From assembly GCA_050949225.1 (NCBI GenBank), contig JBMNFI010000001.1:682001-746000 (forward strand): a DNA stretch of 64,000 nucleotides, written 5' to 3'. Each line of letters starts with the position of its first letter. Position 1 is the first letter of the stretch. The translations under genes and the position numbers were made by a program. This DNA comes from JBMNFI01 sp050949225 (GTDB taxonomy: Bacteria > Bacillota > Dehalobacteriia > UBA4068). The notes beneath the pieces were generated by a model. It did not search any database and was not told the DNA's origin. It was given only the letters and a program-made list of their open reading frames with translations. This document shows positions 25,441-35,098 of this stretch, in pieces.

Positions 25441-26460
25441 TTAATACTCAACTTTAACGGTTTGGTCAACAACCTGAATCCAGGTCTTACCAGAGGACAT
25501 CCGCCATTCTTGCCCTTCTTGGTCAACAAATTTGGTGCGACTCTCTAAGTCATCACAAAGCCAACGTCCCTCTAAAACCACCCCTTCGGAGAAAAGTAAG
25601 GCCTTTCCTTCTCCAGTCATATCAATAGATAAGCGCCCCTCCCTATCCAGAACTTGAGAGCTCACATACTGTACCAAGACATTGCTCACAGCAATTTGCT
25701 CACCGGTAGAAGCATCTATATAAGGCTCGCCGCCAACAAAACGCAGGTATTTATTACTTTCGGCATCATATTGGTATTTATTTTTAGCCGAAATATAATT
25801 AATACTAAACTCCGTGGCCTCTGGCAAAGAAATATCTGCCGCTTTTTCATCGACGGCCTTTTCCGCCTCTTGCGCTACTGAAAGCTGTGTTTGCCCCTCT
25901 GCTAAAAACGGCCAAGCGGTTATTTCCCTTTGCTCTTCCCAACCCTTTTCTGTTAATATCTGCTGAAGATTCTCACTGCTGGTATAAAGGTTATGAGGAG
26001 CCCTTCTGCTTTGGTCACGCCAAAAATATTTGCCATAAGAAAATTCATTAATATAAGGCAATTGACCCGCCGACAAATAACTTAAGGCATCATTACTGCC
26101 GCCAACATGTACGTAAACAGCTTGCCAACCTTTTGCTACATCAATTAAATAAGGGCGCGCACTTCTGATTGGGCCAATCACATCCGCCTGGCCATGATAA
26201 AAGACTGCCAAAATACGGCTCACACCACCCTCAGCGGGTAATTCGTATAATAAATCAGCCTGACTCAGGCCGGACTGCGGACGGGCATTAGGTGCATTAT
26301 CAATAGTTACCACCATCAAATGCGTAGGCATCTGGGAAATTTCTTGATTATCAAAAGGACAGCGTAAGGCTGTATCCGCCTCCTCTTTCTGACAACCGCT
26401 CATCACTGCTAAAACTCCTATCGCTAAAAGAATAAAAATATATCGTAAGCTTTTTTTCAT
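25441..26460 (-). CDS. DUF3048 (YerB-like) lipoprotein
   Basis: This is a 339-residue predicted lipoprotein with signal MKKSLRYIFILLAIGVLAVMSGC. The DUF3048 N-terminal domain has the signature VTIDNAPNARPQSGLSQADL and GPIRSARPYL, followed by the C-terminal DUF3048 domain (KYLRFVGGEPYIDAST and ALLFSEGVVLEGRW). Function is unknown; family members include B. subtilis YerB. I chose ATG 26458-26460 because GGGG precedes it by 8 bases. Its insertion between dgkA and era, where a cytidine deaminase gene often sits in Firmicutes, is a local rearrangement. Confidence 0.9.
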   Translation of the reverse strand: MKKSLRYIFILLAIGVLAVMSGCQKEEADTALRCPFDNQEISQMPTHLMVVTIDNAPNARPQSGLSQADLLYELPAEGGVSRILAVFYHGQADVIGPIRSARPYLIDVAKGWQAVYVHVGGSNDALSYLSAGQLPYINEFSYGKYFWRDQSRRAPHNLYTSSENLQQILTEKGWEEQREITAWPFLAEGQTQLSVAQEAEKAVDEKAADISLPEATEFSINYISAKNKYQYDAESNKYLRFVGGEPYIDASTGEQIAVSNVLVQYVSSQVLDREGRLSIDMTGEGKALLFSEGVVLEGRWLCDDLESRTKFVDQEGQEWRMSSGKTWIQVVDQTVKVEY

Positions 26461-26481
26461 CAATAAATCCCCTTCCATTTT

Positions 26482-26844
26482 TTATAGAGCCTGCACATAT
26501 GGTAAAAAAATGATGATTGCCACTACTATGGCAATTATCGAAGCAAAAAAAACCGCACCGGCTGCCACATTTTTAGCCACAGCGGCCCAATAACGATATT
26601 CACCGGTCACCAAATCAACTAAAGCTTCAATAGCAGTGTTAACCATTTCTAAACAAATTACCAAACCAATCATCAAAAAAACTACTAGCCACTCCATCTT
26701 TGACACACCAAAAAACCAAGCCAGCAAAATGGCTACTGCCGCTAAGAAAAAATGGATTTTCATGTTTCTTTCGCTGCTAAAAGCATATAATACGCCTTTG
26801 ATAGCGTAATAGAATGAGCGCGCTAATTTACGCAATAATTTCAC
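26482..26844 (-). CDS. dgkA: Diacylglycerol/undecaprenol kinase family protein
   Basis: This 120-residue integral membrane kinase has three hydrophobic segments and the family core EMVNTAIEALVDLVTGE. In Gram-positive bacteria this family phosphorylates undecaprenol to regenerate the wall lipid carrier. The N-terminal MKIHFFLAA motif is present. The start is GTG, overlapping the ybeY stop (GTGA), so it is translationally coupled. Confidence 0.93.
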   Translation of the reverse strand: MKLLRKLARSFYYAIKGVLYAFSSERNMKIHFFLAAVAILLAWFFGVSKMEWLVVFLMIGLVICLEMVNTAIEALVDLVTGEYRYWAAVAKNVAAGAVFFASIIAIVVAIIIFLPYVQAL

Positions 26845-27308
26845 CTGGCCTGTCCTAACTCTGCTAAAACAGCAGTCTGTAAACTCCTCATCTCTGCTTC
26901 GTCTTGAGTCGTTAAATGATCATAACCCAAAAGATGCAGCAACCCATGCACAAAGAGAAAACAAATCTCTCTTTCTAAACTATGATTATATTTATCGGCC
27001 TGCCTCTGTGCCATCTCCAGCGAGATAATAATGTCACCTAAAAGTAAAGTTGCCTGCTCATGCCACAACATGGATGCAGAGGCCGACTGCAGATCCCCCT
27101 CTAGAGGAAAAGACAAGACATCTGTAGGACAATTCTTGTGACGATATTGAGCATTCAGTTCCTGTATCTCTAAATCATCAGTAAAAAGCAAACTGATTTC
27201 TATTTCAATATTATCTTCTTCAAACATCTTGAGAATCTTGGCTTTTTTCAGAGTCAGAAAAGCTGCGTTCTCCAACAATGTCATAGGAAACTTTACTGAG
27301 ATATTCAT
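26841..27308 (-). CDS. ybeY: Endoribonuclease YbeY (16S rRNA maturation)
   Basis: This 155-residue zinc endoribonuclease carries the signature HGLLHLLGYDH and the strand motif YRHKNCPTDVLSFPL. I chose ATG 27306-27308 (MNISVKF) because it gives the normal distance to the ISLLFTDDLEIQELN motif and GAG lies just upstream. The frame opens earlier, at 27350. This start makes it overlap the 3' end of yqfF by 89 bases, which is unusually long. The next internal ATG (MFEEDN, about 27239) would remove a family strand. Confidence 0.92.
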   Translation of the reverse strand: MNISVKFPMTLLENAAFLTLKKAKILKMFEEDNIEIEISLLFTDDLEIQELNAQYRHKNCPTDVLSFPLEGDLQSASASMLWHEQATLLLGDIIISLEMAQRQADKYNHSLEREICFLFVHGLLHLLGYDHLTTQDEAEMRSLQTAVLAELGQAR

Positions 27309-29469
27309 CTGCTCTTTCTGTTGCATCATCAGGCATATTGACATGATCATAGCCTCCGATTTCTTTAACTACATCTTCAGGATAAATAATGCGGTTATGG
27401 TGCATTCCTGATAAAACCTTCATAAAAGCCTGTGCCACAGTTTCCATATCTTTAAAAGTCAAATGGCAGGCATGTAACTGTCCTTGATCAACCTTATCTT
27501 TGATAATATCTTTGACCTTTTTCTCCAACTGAGAATGGCTGGGATTATCCATCGACTGCACAGCCGCTTGCACACTATCAGCCAGCATGACAATCGCTGC
27601 CTCTTTAGTCTGCGGAGTAGGACCTAGATATCGGAAATCATTTTTATCAATAGTATCAGGTTTTTCCGACATTTCTTTGGCTTTGTGATAAAAATAACTC
27701 AAAATACTGGTACCATGGTGTTGTTTGACAATGTCAATAATTTCATCAGGGAATTTCTCTTTGCGCAATATTTCCACACCATTTTTTACATGTGCAGAAA
27801 TAATCAACATACTTAAAGTAGGCTGCAGCTTATCGTGTGGATTTTCCCCCGAAAACTGATTTTCAATAAAGAAATAAGGTCTTTTCAATTTACCAATATC
27901 ATGATAATAAGAGGCCACCCGTACCAAAAGCGGATCCGCCTGCACATCCTGTGCCGCGGCTTCTGCCAGATTGCCAACCAGTACACTATGATGATAAGTA
28001 CCGGGAGCCTCCATCATTAACCTCTTTAAAAGCGGATAATTGGAATTAGATAACTCCAACATACGCACAACGGTTGTGACATGAAAAACACTCTCTAAAA
28101 ACGGCAGCAAACCAATCGTCAAAATAGCTGCGAAAACACCATTAATCAAACCTAAAATCATGCCGATACCAACCTGACTAAATTCCTGGTTCCCGATTAA
28201 TCCCAAAGCTAGAATAGTAAGGGAATTAGCCACCACTATGTATAAACTTGCCTTAACAAATTCGCCCCTTTGATTCAGTGCATTAGTGCTGAAAACAGCG
28301 GTAATCCCACCTGCTAAAGCAACAACAGTAAAAGAGAACTGCCCTCCCATCATGATGCCGATTGCCATACTTAAAAGAATTGTCACAAAAAGGGAAACAT
28401 TTCGACCTAAAAGCACTGCCAGAAGCATCGATGCTGCAGCTACGGGCATTAGATATCCTACCTGAGAAGCTAACTCAACAGTATCGGAGGAACCAAAGAT
28501 GTAAAGCAAACGGCATAAAAGCAAGATGATATTAATAATTGCACACAGTAAAACAATGTTAGACTCCCGACCTCTGGTCTTAGGAGCATAAATCCGTAAA
28601 TAGATAATAAGCAAAGTATACAGTATAAGCACAAAGAGAATAATTCCCAAAAAAGGAATAGCCCGGGAACTTTGCGTCTGCAGGCCTAAAGATTGCAATC
28701 TTTCCAGCTGTTCAGCGGTTATTACTGCCCCTTTATCTAAAACCTTTTCACCGGGGTCCACCGTAACCTGTACCGGCTCCACAGAGCTCATCAATCGCTC
28801 AACTTCAGCGGCGGTAGCCACTGCGTCATACTCTTTATTAGCCTTAATATCCAATTTGTTTAAAACAGCTTGCAAAAAAACGGCATCTTTTTCAGAAGCA
28901 GCAATGTTACCAATTTTTTTCTTGATATCCTCTTTCGCTTGCTCTAAATCATCCTCTAAAACCCCTATCTGTAAAACGTTAACTATACTATTTTCTAAAA
29001 CATTCTCCAAATAAGTAAAATCAGACTTTTGAGTTGTCAAAACATACTGAGCCACTTCATAAGAATAATTCCCCGGGATCAATTTTTTCAGTTCGCCCGT
29101 TTTTTCATAATCGGATAAGTCAGCAGCCTTTTTGATCTGATCAATTTCTGCAAAAAGAGCTTGAGTTTCATCAATAATATCAGCGGTAACCTTGGCATTA
29201 ATATAATAAATTTGCTCAACTTGACCGGCCATCTGATTTCGCAGCTGATTAGTCTGCACCTGGCTGGTATAAGTTATGGCAGCCCCTTTATAATAAATAT
29301 CCTCTTGAGCTATATCCCCTTCTTTAACAGCAACCTGCGGACTGACAGCCGAGGTCATCAGGATCACTGTAGTAATAACAATAGAAATAATCCACCACAA
29401 ACGACGGCGGATAGTTTTTTTACTTGTTAATAATTTATGCGGTTTTTTATCAAAAAAGTTTGCAACCAT
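27220..29469 (-). CDS. YqfF/PgpH-type membrane HD phosphohydrolase
   Basis: This 749-residue protein has an N-terminal membrane segment, a long extracytoplasmic 7TMR-HDED domain (to about residue 265), seven transmembrane segments (about 270-460) and a cytoplasmic HD domain with YYHDIGKLKRPYFF and the companion VKQHHGTS. Proteins of this architecture (PgpH) hydrolyse cyclic di-AMP. The start has no strong ribosome site and follows phoH by 6 bases, so coupling is likely. Order phoH-yqfF-ybeY-dgkA is conserved in Firmicutes. Confidence 0.93.
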   Translation of the reverse strand: MVANFFDKKPHKLLTSKKTIRRRLWWIISIVITTVILMTSAVSPQVAVKEGDIAQEDIYYKGAAITYTSQVQTNQLRNQMAGQVEQIYYINAKVTADIIDETQALFAEIDQIKKAADLSDYEKTGELKKLIPGNYSYEVAQYVLTTQKSDFTYLENVLENSIVNVLQIGVLEDDLEQAKEDIKKKIGNIAASEKDAVFLQAVLNKLDIKANKEYDAVATAAEVERLMSSVEPVQVTVDPGEKVLDKGAVITAEQLERLQSLGLQTQSSRAIPFLGIILFVLILYTLLIIYLRIYAPKTRGRESNIVLLCAIINIILLLCRLLYIFGSSDTVELASQVGYLMPVAAASMLLAVLLGRNVSLFVTILLSMAIGIMMGGQFSFTVVALAGGITAVFSTNALNQRGEFVKASLYIVVANSLTILALGLIGNQEFSQVGIGMILGLINGVFAAILTIGLLPFLESVFHVTTVVRMLELSNSNYPLLKRLMMEAPGTYHHSVLVGNLAEAAAQDVQADPLLVRVASYYHDIGKLKRPYFFIENQFSGENPHDKLQPTLSMLIISAHVKNGVEILRKEKFPDEIIDIVKQHHGTSILSYFYHKAKEMSEKPDTIDKNDFRYLGPTPQTKEAAIVMLADSVQAAVQSMDNPSHSQLEKKVKDIIKDKVDQGQLHACHLTFKDMETVAQAFMKVLSGMHHNRIIYPEDVVKEIGGYDHVNMPDDATERADEYLSKVSYDIVGERSFSDSEKSQDSQDV

Positions 29470-29475
29470 ATTTTA

Positions 29476-30456
29476 TTAAACCCATTTTCGTTCATAGGCT
29501 TCAATGATTTTTTGCACTAAGGGATGGCGAACTACATCAATTTTGCTCAAATAACAAAAAGCAATTCCTTTCAAATCGTGCAATCTTCTCTCAGCCTCTA
29601 TTAAACCACAACTTTGTCCACCCGGTAAATCAATCTGAGTGATATCACCCGTAACAACCATTTGAGAACCCATACCCATACGTGTCAAAAACATTTTCAT
29701 TTGTGGCGACGTCGTATTTTGTGCCTCGTCTAAAATTATAAAAGCGTCATCCAAAGTACGCCCCCGCATATACGCCAAAGGCACCACTTCAATAATGTTT
29801 CTTTCTACATACTTGCGTGCCATTTCTACACCCAAAAGATCATCCAAGGCATCATAAACCGGGCGCAAATAAGGATCGACCTTGTCCTGTAAATCCCCGG
29901 GTAAAAAACCCAGTTTTTCACCGGCCTCTACCGCCGGGCGAGTCAAAACAATTTTAGAAACTTTTTTTTGCTTTAAGGCCACTACAGCCTTAGCCACAGC
30001 TAAATACGTTTTACCTGTACCGGCAGGACCGATAGCAAAAACAATATCATGGTCTGAAATAGCTTGTAAATACTGCCACTGTCCCAAACTTTTAGGCTTA
30101 ACATTTTTACCGTGGGGAGTGCTATAAAAACTCTCTGTCAACTTGGCTGAAAGCTGTGGATCGGCTTGTTCTTTAAGACTAATAGCATAATTTACCGCTA
30201 AAATATTTAAAGGTACACCGCCTTTAGCCAAGGTTTGCAAATGATTAAAAACATGCGTGGCCTCTTCAATCTCCCGGGGGCTGCCGCTTAGTAAAACCTC
30301 TCCTCCGCGCACTACAATCTTAGCGGACAAGGAATCCTCCAAAACACGCAAATGCTGATCATTGTCACCTAAGATCTTAACCACCAATTTATTGTCCCCT
30401 AAAAAAATAGTTTTTTCCGCTTTTTTTTCCAGACTAGTCTGTCGCTCTTGCAACAA
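29476..30456 (-). CDS. phoH: PhoH-like ATPase
   Basis: This 326-residue cytoplasmic ATPase has an N-terminal KH-like part (ILGDNDQHLRVLE) and the PhoH P-loop domain with Walker A GPAGTGKTY and Walker B AFIILDEAQN, then MVVTGDITQIDLP. It is associated with RNA metabolism; the exact role is not established. The start is TTG (30454-30456) with GAGGGGG 7 bases upstream. It follows yqfD by 25 bases. Confidence 0.95.
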   Translation of the reverse strand: MLQERQTSLEKKAEKTIFLGDNKLVVKILGDNDQHLRVLEDSLSAKIVVRGGEVLLSGSPREIEEATHVFNHLQTLAKGGVPLNILAVNYAISLKEQADPQLSAKLTESFYSTPHGKNVKPKSLGQWQYLQAISDHDIVFAIGPAGTGKTYLAVAKAVVALKQKKVSKIVLTRPAVEAGEKLGFLPGDLQDKVDPYLRPVYDALDDLLGVEMARKYVERNIIEVVPLAYMRGRTLDDAFIILDEAQNTTSPQMKMFLTRMGMGSQMVVTGDITQIDLPGGQSCGLIEAERRLHDLKGIAFCYLSKIDVVRHPLVQKIIEAYERKWV

Positions 30457-30481
30457 ATAAAGACCCCCTCAAATAGCGCAT

Positions 30482-31732
30482 TCAAAAATCTTTTTGAGTG
30501 CGCAGCTTTTGCCGCTGTTTTTGCATCTCAGAATATTTATTTTTCTCCGATTTCACGTCATAAGCCACAAACTTACCAATATCCTCTTGTGCATCTATCA
30601 CCACACGTACCTTTTGTCTGCCGTCGGCAGTCTCCAAAGGTAAAACCAGCATATTGATAGCCTTCGCGTTAAAGGGCAAATTACGCTCTGCCTCAATCTG
30701 TGCCAAAGAGGTCGCCTTTTCCAAGGCGTCCTCGGCACTGCGACTTATTTCATAAGGTATTTGTTCACGGAATTCATTGCTTATTACTTCGACAGGTAAA
30801 CAAATATTCCTCCAAAACACTAATGATGTAACCCGCTCAATTTGTGAATAAATCTTATAATCAGGTTTTTTATCCCCCCAAATAATTAACCTTTTCTGCC
30901 CCCCCCAAGCCAAAATAAGCTGTCTTGTCTTGCGTCCGCTGTTTTTCATTCCTCGTTCTTTTAATAAACTCTCACCAACTCCCAAATAGCTGGTTCTGGC
31001 TTTAACTATTCCCGAGGCAGCTTGAGGTCCATTATCATCATAACCAAGAATAAGCAAGTCCCCCGCCTTAACCTGATCTCCTGACTTTACCATGGCCTCA
31101 CCCTTAGCGACTAAAACACCCTCAATCAGTGCATCCTTTGCTGCGATAATATTACCATAAGGCAATGGTTTTTCATCCTTCAGTAAATCCCTTCTTTTTA
31201 CTACACCAATAGAGATTTTATTTCCTCTGGCACTGATAGAAACAAATGTTAAATAATCCGTTTTCATCATGATATGTTTTGCAGCAGCATCAAAATCCAT
31301 TTGACGGATAAACTTACCTTTTTTCACGTCCTTTTGTTCTGCCAATTGCATAATTTCACTATATTCTTGTGCACTAATGGGCGATTTTGCCACCACCTGA
31401 ATATCAAAAGCTATCTGCCCCATAAAATAAAACAGCAACAAGAAAACTAGATAACCAATAACCAGCATCCGCCGCCTATTAAGCTTTTGCCACAAAAAAG
31501 GCAGCCCCCAACGTCTTTTAAAATGGAGGCGGCAACGACTGGACCTTGCAAGGGGGCGCAAGGAGTAAACATCGGACAAAGCAACCTTGCACAAAATTGT
31601 CTTATCATCCACCCATTTGACATCCTGCAATAAGATGCCCTGCTGTAAAGCTAAATTTAAAAAACGTTCAACCGCCACCCCTGTAATCTGCACTTCCAGC
31701 ACCCCACGCCGATTGCGCCATTGATGATACAC
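30482..31732 (-). CDS. yqfD: Sporulation protein YqfD
   Basis: This 416-residue membrane protein has one transmembrane segment (about 93-113, MLVIGYLVFLLLFYFMGQIAF) after a short basic domain, and a large extracytoplasmic part. It corresponds to YqfD, required for efficient sporulation in B. subtilis and usually encoded next to yqfC and phoH as here. The start is GTG 31730-31732 with GGGGAGG 7 bases before it. The C-terminus is rich in Lys, Gln and Arg. Confidence 0.93.
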   Translation of the reverse strand: MYHQWRNRRGVLEVQITGVAVERFLNLALQQGILLQDVKWVDDKTILCKVALSDVYSLRPLARSSRCRLHFKRRWGLPFLWQKLNRRRMLVIGYLVFLLLFYFMGQIAFDIQVVAKSPISAQEYSEIMQLAEQKDVKKGKFIRQMDFDAAAKHIMMKTDYLTFVSISARGNKISIGVVKRRDLLKDEKPLPYGNIIAAKDALIEGVLVAKGEAMVKSGDQVKAGDLLILGYDDNGPQAASGIVKARTSYLGVGESLLKERGMKNSGRKTRQLILAWGGQKRLIIWGDKKPDYKIYSQIERVTSLVFWRNICLPVEVISNEFREQIPYEISRSAEDALEKATSLAQIEAERNLPFNAKAINMLVLPLETADGRQKVRVVIDAQEDIGKFVAYDVKSEKNKYSEMQKQRQKLRTQKDF

Positions 31733-31773
31733 AAAACCACCTCCCCTTTATTATATCTATATTACATTTGTCT

Positions 31774-32058
31774 TTATTCCTCGGTCAGAAATTCTACACA
31801 TTTTATGCTTCCTGTTATTTTCAGCTCTTCACCCGCTAAAGAAAGAATATTTAAATCCTCTCCCCTGATACCCAATGTACCATCGACATATTTTAAAATA
31901 ATGTATTGAGGTCCGTATTCTACAATCCCCTGATGATTTTCCATCAATAAACGACCATCACTCCACATCGTCAACTTAACAATTCCACTCACCAGTTCTT
32001 GTGGTATCTCTAAAATATCAGCAACATTTTCCCTAAGTTTTTTTTTGCTATTCACCAT
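31774..32058 (-). CDS. yqfC: Sporulation protein YqfC (YabP family)
   Basis: This 94-residue protein belongs to the YabP/YqfC family, with the pattern ILEIPQELVSGIVKLTMWSD and LKVDG-type ending (ILKYVDGTLGIRGEDLNI, GEELKITGSI). It is a sporulation protein of unclear function, made under mother-cell control in Bacillus. I chose ATG 32056-32058 after GGAGG with 5-base spacing; GTG three bases later is an alternative. It begins the yqfC-yqfD-phoH-yqfF-ybeY-dgkA run. Confidence 0.92.
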   Translation of the reverse strand: MVNSKKKLRENVADILEIPQELVSGIVKLTMWSDGRLLMENHQGIVEYGPQYIILKYVDGTLGIRGEDLNILSLAGEELKITGSIKCVEFLTEE

Positions 32059-32104
32059 AGACACCTCCGCTAAAATATATTGACAAAGAGCCTTGAATAT
32101 ACAT

Positions 32105-32148
32105 AAAAAGCAGCCGCAATTTACCTAGGTAAATTGCGGCTGCTTTTT
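32105..32148 (-). terminator. 44-bp perfect palindrome, strong bidirectional-type terminator
   Basis: Bases 32105-32126 are perfectly complementary to 32127-32148, with A and T runs at the outer ends, so either strand would form a 22-bp hairpin with terminal T residues. It ends the floA/NfeD unit 7 bases after the stop at 32155 and separates it from yqfC. Confidence 0.92.
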
Positions 32149-32154
32149 ATCCTC

Positions 32155-32649
32155 TTATCTAATACGTCGACGTTTAGCTCTCGGCTGCCCAATGATTTCT
32201 GCCAAAACTATCGCCTCGGCTAATTTCTGTCGATCATACAGGATTGCTTTGTTTATTGTCTGGTCTTTTGATCCTTCCTCCTTCAATTTCAAAGAAATCT
32301 GCTTTACTTGTTGCCAGTCAACTGTTGAAGATCGAAAATTACCCTTTAAATCATTCGACAACGAAGTTCTCTTCGGTATCCGAAATAAATCCCCCTCATA
32401 AACCGAGTCATCCTCCCCACTTTCCATCACAGGAGTTTGCCAAGGGTGCTCACGCTCCCAGCTTGGCTCCGGGTCAGACATAGAAGTCTGATAAGATTGC
32501 TGTTGAGAAAAAGAATCCTCGGTATCCTCCGGCCAATGTTGACGCTGTCGTTCAGTTTTTTGTGCAGTTTTTTGTTCCTTTTTACTGTTTTCAACAATAG
32601 CCGTTATAAAAGCCAAAACAATAAAGAAAACTACCACAATCAGTCCCAT
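32155..32649 (-). CDS. Membrane-anchored protein of unknown function following floA
   Basis: This 164-residue protein has a single N-terminal membrane segment (MGLIVVVFFIVLAFITAIVE) and a polar, Gln/Glu/Asp-rich, probably disordered cytoplasmic middle. A conserved-looking C-terminal helix follows (INKAILYDRQKLAEAIVLAEIIGQPRAKRRRIR). I chose ATG 32647-32649 because AAAGGAGG lies 7 bases upstream. I recognise no family. Its place directly after floA and the NfeD protease gene suggests a role at flotillin membrane domains, but that is inference. Confidence 0.78.
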   Translation of the reverse strand: MGLIVVVFFIVLAFITAIVENSKKEQKTAQKTERQRQHWPEDTEDSFSQQQSYQTSMSDPEPSWEREHPWQTPVMESGEDDSVYEGDLFRIPKRTSLSNDLKGNFRSSTVDWQQVKQISLKLKEEGSKDQTINKAILYDRQKLAEAIVLAEIIGQPRAKRRRIR

Positions 32650-32687
32650 TAAGCCACCTCCTTTAAGCTGATCCTCAAACCATAAAA

Positions 32688-33683
32688 TCACTTATCATCA
32701 GGTTTTGTCGATGAAGAATCATCAACATTAACCTCGGAAATACTGTCCCTCATCTTGGTGTCAGAAACTACGTTCATCATATTATAGTAATCCATCACTC
32801 CCAGATTACCACTGCGAAAAGCCGCTGCCATCGCCTTGGGAACTTCTGCTTCAGCCTCTACCACGCGAGCTCGCATCTCTTTAATCATCGCTTGCATCTC
32901 CTGCTCTTGCGCCACGGCCATCGCTCTTCTTTCTTCTGCTTTAGCCTGAGCGATTCTTTTATCAGCTTCAGCTTGATCTGTTTGCAGCTGTGCACCAATA
33001 TTCCTACCAACATCGACATCAGCAATATCAATAGAAAGGATTTCAAAGGCCGTACCGGCATCCAACCCCTTACTTAAAACGGTACGGGAAATATTATCCG
33101 GATTTTCCAATACTTCTTCATGGGTATTACTGGAGCCTACTGTTGTGACAATACCTTCACCAACACGAGCGATAATCGTTTCTTCCCCTGCACCACCTAC
33201 TAAACGATCAATATTGGCTCTCACGGTTACACGAGCTTTAACTCGTACCTCAATACCGTTTTTAGCCACTGCCGCAATTACGGGAGTTTCAATCACCTTA
33301 GGATTAACACTCATTTGTACTGCCTCCAGCACATTACGCCCTGCCAAATCGATAGCGGCGGCCCTTTCAAACATTAAAGGGATATTGGCCCGTTCGGCCG
33401 CAATCAAAGCATTAACAACCCGATCAACATTACCTCCGGCCAAAAAATGCGCTTCCAGCTGGCTCACTTTAAGATTGAGTCCGGCTTTATCCGCTTTAAT
33501 CAAAGGGATAACAATTTGAGCCGGGGAAACACGGCGCAAACGCATCCCAATCAAATCAATAATACCTACCTTAACACCGGCCGCCAAGGCCGAAATCCAT
33601 AATCCTACAGGGATAAAGCTTAAAACAATAATGATTATAACTATAATAATAATTGCTGTAACTAAAAAAGACAAGACAGTCAC
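32688..33683 (-). CDS. floA: Flotillin-like protein FloA
   Basis: This 331-residue membrane-scaffold protein (YqfA/FloA) organises membrane microdomains. An N-terminal hydrophobic hairpin (to about residue 37) is followed by the SPFH-like region (VSPAQIVIPLIKADKAGL, VKARVTVRANIDRLVGGAGEETI, and the typical IDIADVDVGRNIGAQLQTDQAEADK) and an Ala/Glu coiled coil with EAEVPKAMAAAFRSGNLGVMDYY at the end. It lies 30 bases after the NfeD-family gene, the standard order. Confidence 0.95.
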   Translation of the reverse strand: MTVLSFLVTAIIIIVIIIIVLSFIPVGLWISALAAGVKVGIIDLIGMRLRRVSPAQIVIPLIKADKAGLNLKVSQLEAHFLAGGNVDRVVNALIAAERANIPLMFERAAAIDLAGRNVLEAVQMSVNPKVIETPVIAAVAKNGIEVRVKARVTVRANIDRLVGGAGEETIIARVGEGIVTTVGSSNTHEEVLENPDNISRTVLSKGLDAGTAFEILSIDIADVDVGRNIGAQLQTDQAEADKRIAQAKAEERRAMAVAQEQEMQAMIKEMRARVVEAEAEVPKAMAAAFRSGNLGVMDYYNMMNVVSDTKMRDSISEVNVDDSSSTKPDDK

Positions 33684-33713
33684 CTTCCTTTATAAAAATT
33701 ATTTATTAAACAT

Positions 33714-35051
33714 TTATTCATTTATTTCTCTGACAATCACTCTTACTCCTTCAACATCAATAACCTTCACCTTAACATCCTTATCAATAAAATCCCCCTC
33801 TGTTACAATATCAATCCGTTTATCAGCAAATAAGCCCGTGCCGGCCGGACGTAGTGGAGAAATAGTCACCCCTTCTTGCCCAATCAGGCCGCGCAAGCCC
33901 TGATCCGCCGAATCATATCCTTCTTCACTATCCAGCTTCTGTGATAAAACCAGTTTTTTCAAAAATCTACGACTCCGTTTATTCTTTGAGGCAAAATAGA
34001 TTAATATACCTGACCCGGCAAAAGAAACAACTGTAAAGACAATCCCATAGGTAACACTGGGAGCGGCATAAATAATACTTGCGATCAGCATGGCTATGCC
34101 AAGAACCCCCGTTACTCCAAAACCGGGAATAGCAAAGACCTCAATCATCAGCAAAATCACGCCGGCGGAAAACAAAAAGACGACCGATGGCCCCGCATAA
34201 CCGGCACTAATACTGCCGGAGAAAAAAAGGATCATCGCTAAAATACCCACCACGCCAAAGATACCAAAGCCGGTGGTGATCAGTTCAATAACAATACCCG
34301 CAATGCCAATGGTCAAGAGCACAGCTGCCAGCCAGGGCATAGAAAACAGATTTGTTGCCCTTTCCTTAAAGTTTTTGTCTATAGTTGTTAATTCAAGTGA
34401 AAAACCCATTTCCTGAGCCACCTCCTGTGTGTTTACGGCCCTAAAATCAGCCATCCCCAGTTCCAAAGCCTGCATATCACTAAGGGTTAAAAGCTTACCC
34501 TTTTCAGTTACCTTTTCAATCACCAAATCACTATCGGCAAAAGCCGCCGCGATAGTGCCATTTTTTCCGCGGGCCTCAGCTGTTGTCGTCAGCTCCGCAG
34601 TCCACACTGAAAGCACCTTTTGATCAGCTTTTTTATTCCCCTCTCGCGGCTCAGCTGCCCCTATTACGCTACCGGGACGCATCGCCAGCTGCTCTCCGGA
34701 TAAAGCAAGCAGCGCACCGGCAGAAATAGCCTTAGAATTAACAAAACACACTGTTGGCACTTGTCCGTTTAAAATCAGCTCTTTAATAGCGATAGCATCA
34801 TCCAGTCTGCCGCCATAGGTATCTATCTCAAAAATAATCGCCGTTGCTCCACTGCTAATCGCCTCTGTATATGATTGACGAACAAAGCTCAGCATCCTAT
34901 TATCAATGTTTCCGGAGATAGGGATGACATAAGTTTGCCCCTCAACAGTTGCGGCTAAACTTCCGGAAGGAATGAGCAATAAGCCCAATAACAAACAAGT
35001 TAAAAAAATCTTAGAAAACTTTTTACGAAACTTGCTGATTTTGATAAACAT
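33714..35051 (-). CDS. NfeD-family membrane serine protease
   Basis: This 445-residue protein has a signal peptide (to about residue 33), then a ClpP-like serine protease domain with the nucleophile region SKAISAGALLALSG and the substrate groove IFEIDTYGGRLDDA, four to five membrane segments (about 235-370) and a C-terminal NfeD OB-fold domain (GLRGLIGQEGVTISPLRPAGTGLFADKRIDIVTEGDFIDK). Family members pair with flotillin or stomatin proteins, and floA follows directly. Promoter at 35070-35098. Confidence 0.94.
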   Translation of the reverse strand: MFIKISKFRKKFSKIFLTCLLLGLLLIPSGSLAATVEGQTYVIPISGNIDNRMLSFVRQSYTEAISSGATAIIFEIDTYGGRLDDAIAIKELILNGQVPTVCFVNSKAISAGALLALSGEQLAMRPGSVIGAAEPREGNKKADQKVLSVWTAELTTTAEARGKNGTIAAAFADSDLVIEKVTEKGKLLTLSDMQALELGMADFRAVNTQEVAQEMGFSLELTTIDKNFKERATNLFSMPWLAAVLLTIGIAGIVIELITTGFGIFGVVGILAMILFFSGSISAGYAGPSVVFLFSAGVILLMIEVFAIPGFGVTGVLGIAMLIASIIYAAPSVTYGIVFTVVSFAGSGILIYFASKNKRSRRFLKKLVLSQKLDSEEGYDSADQGLRGLIGQEGVTISPLRPAGTGLFADKRIDIVTEGDFIDKDVKVKVIDVEGVRVIVREINE

Positions 35052-35069
35052 CCCTCCCTTTTAATAATA

Positions 35070-35098
35070 ATTATACCATAATTTAAAACAGGAAACAA
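35070..35098 (-). promoter_or_regulatory. Promoter of the NfeD-floA unit
   Basis: On the minus strand TTGTTT (35093-35098) and a perfect TATAAT (35070-35075) are spaced 17 bases apart, 20 bases before the coding start. Confidence 0.7.
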
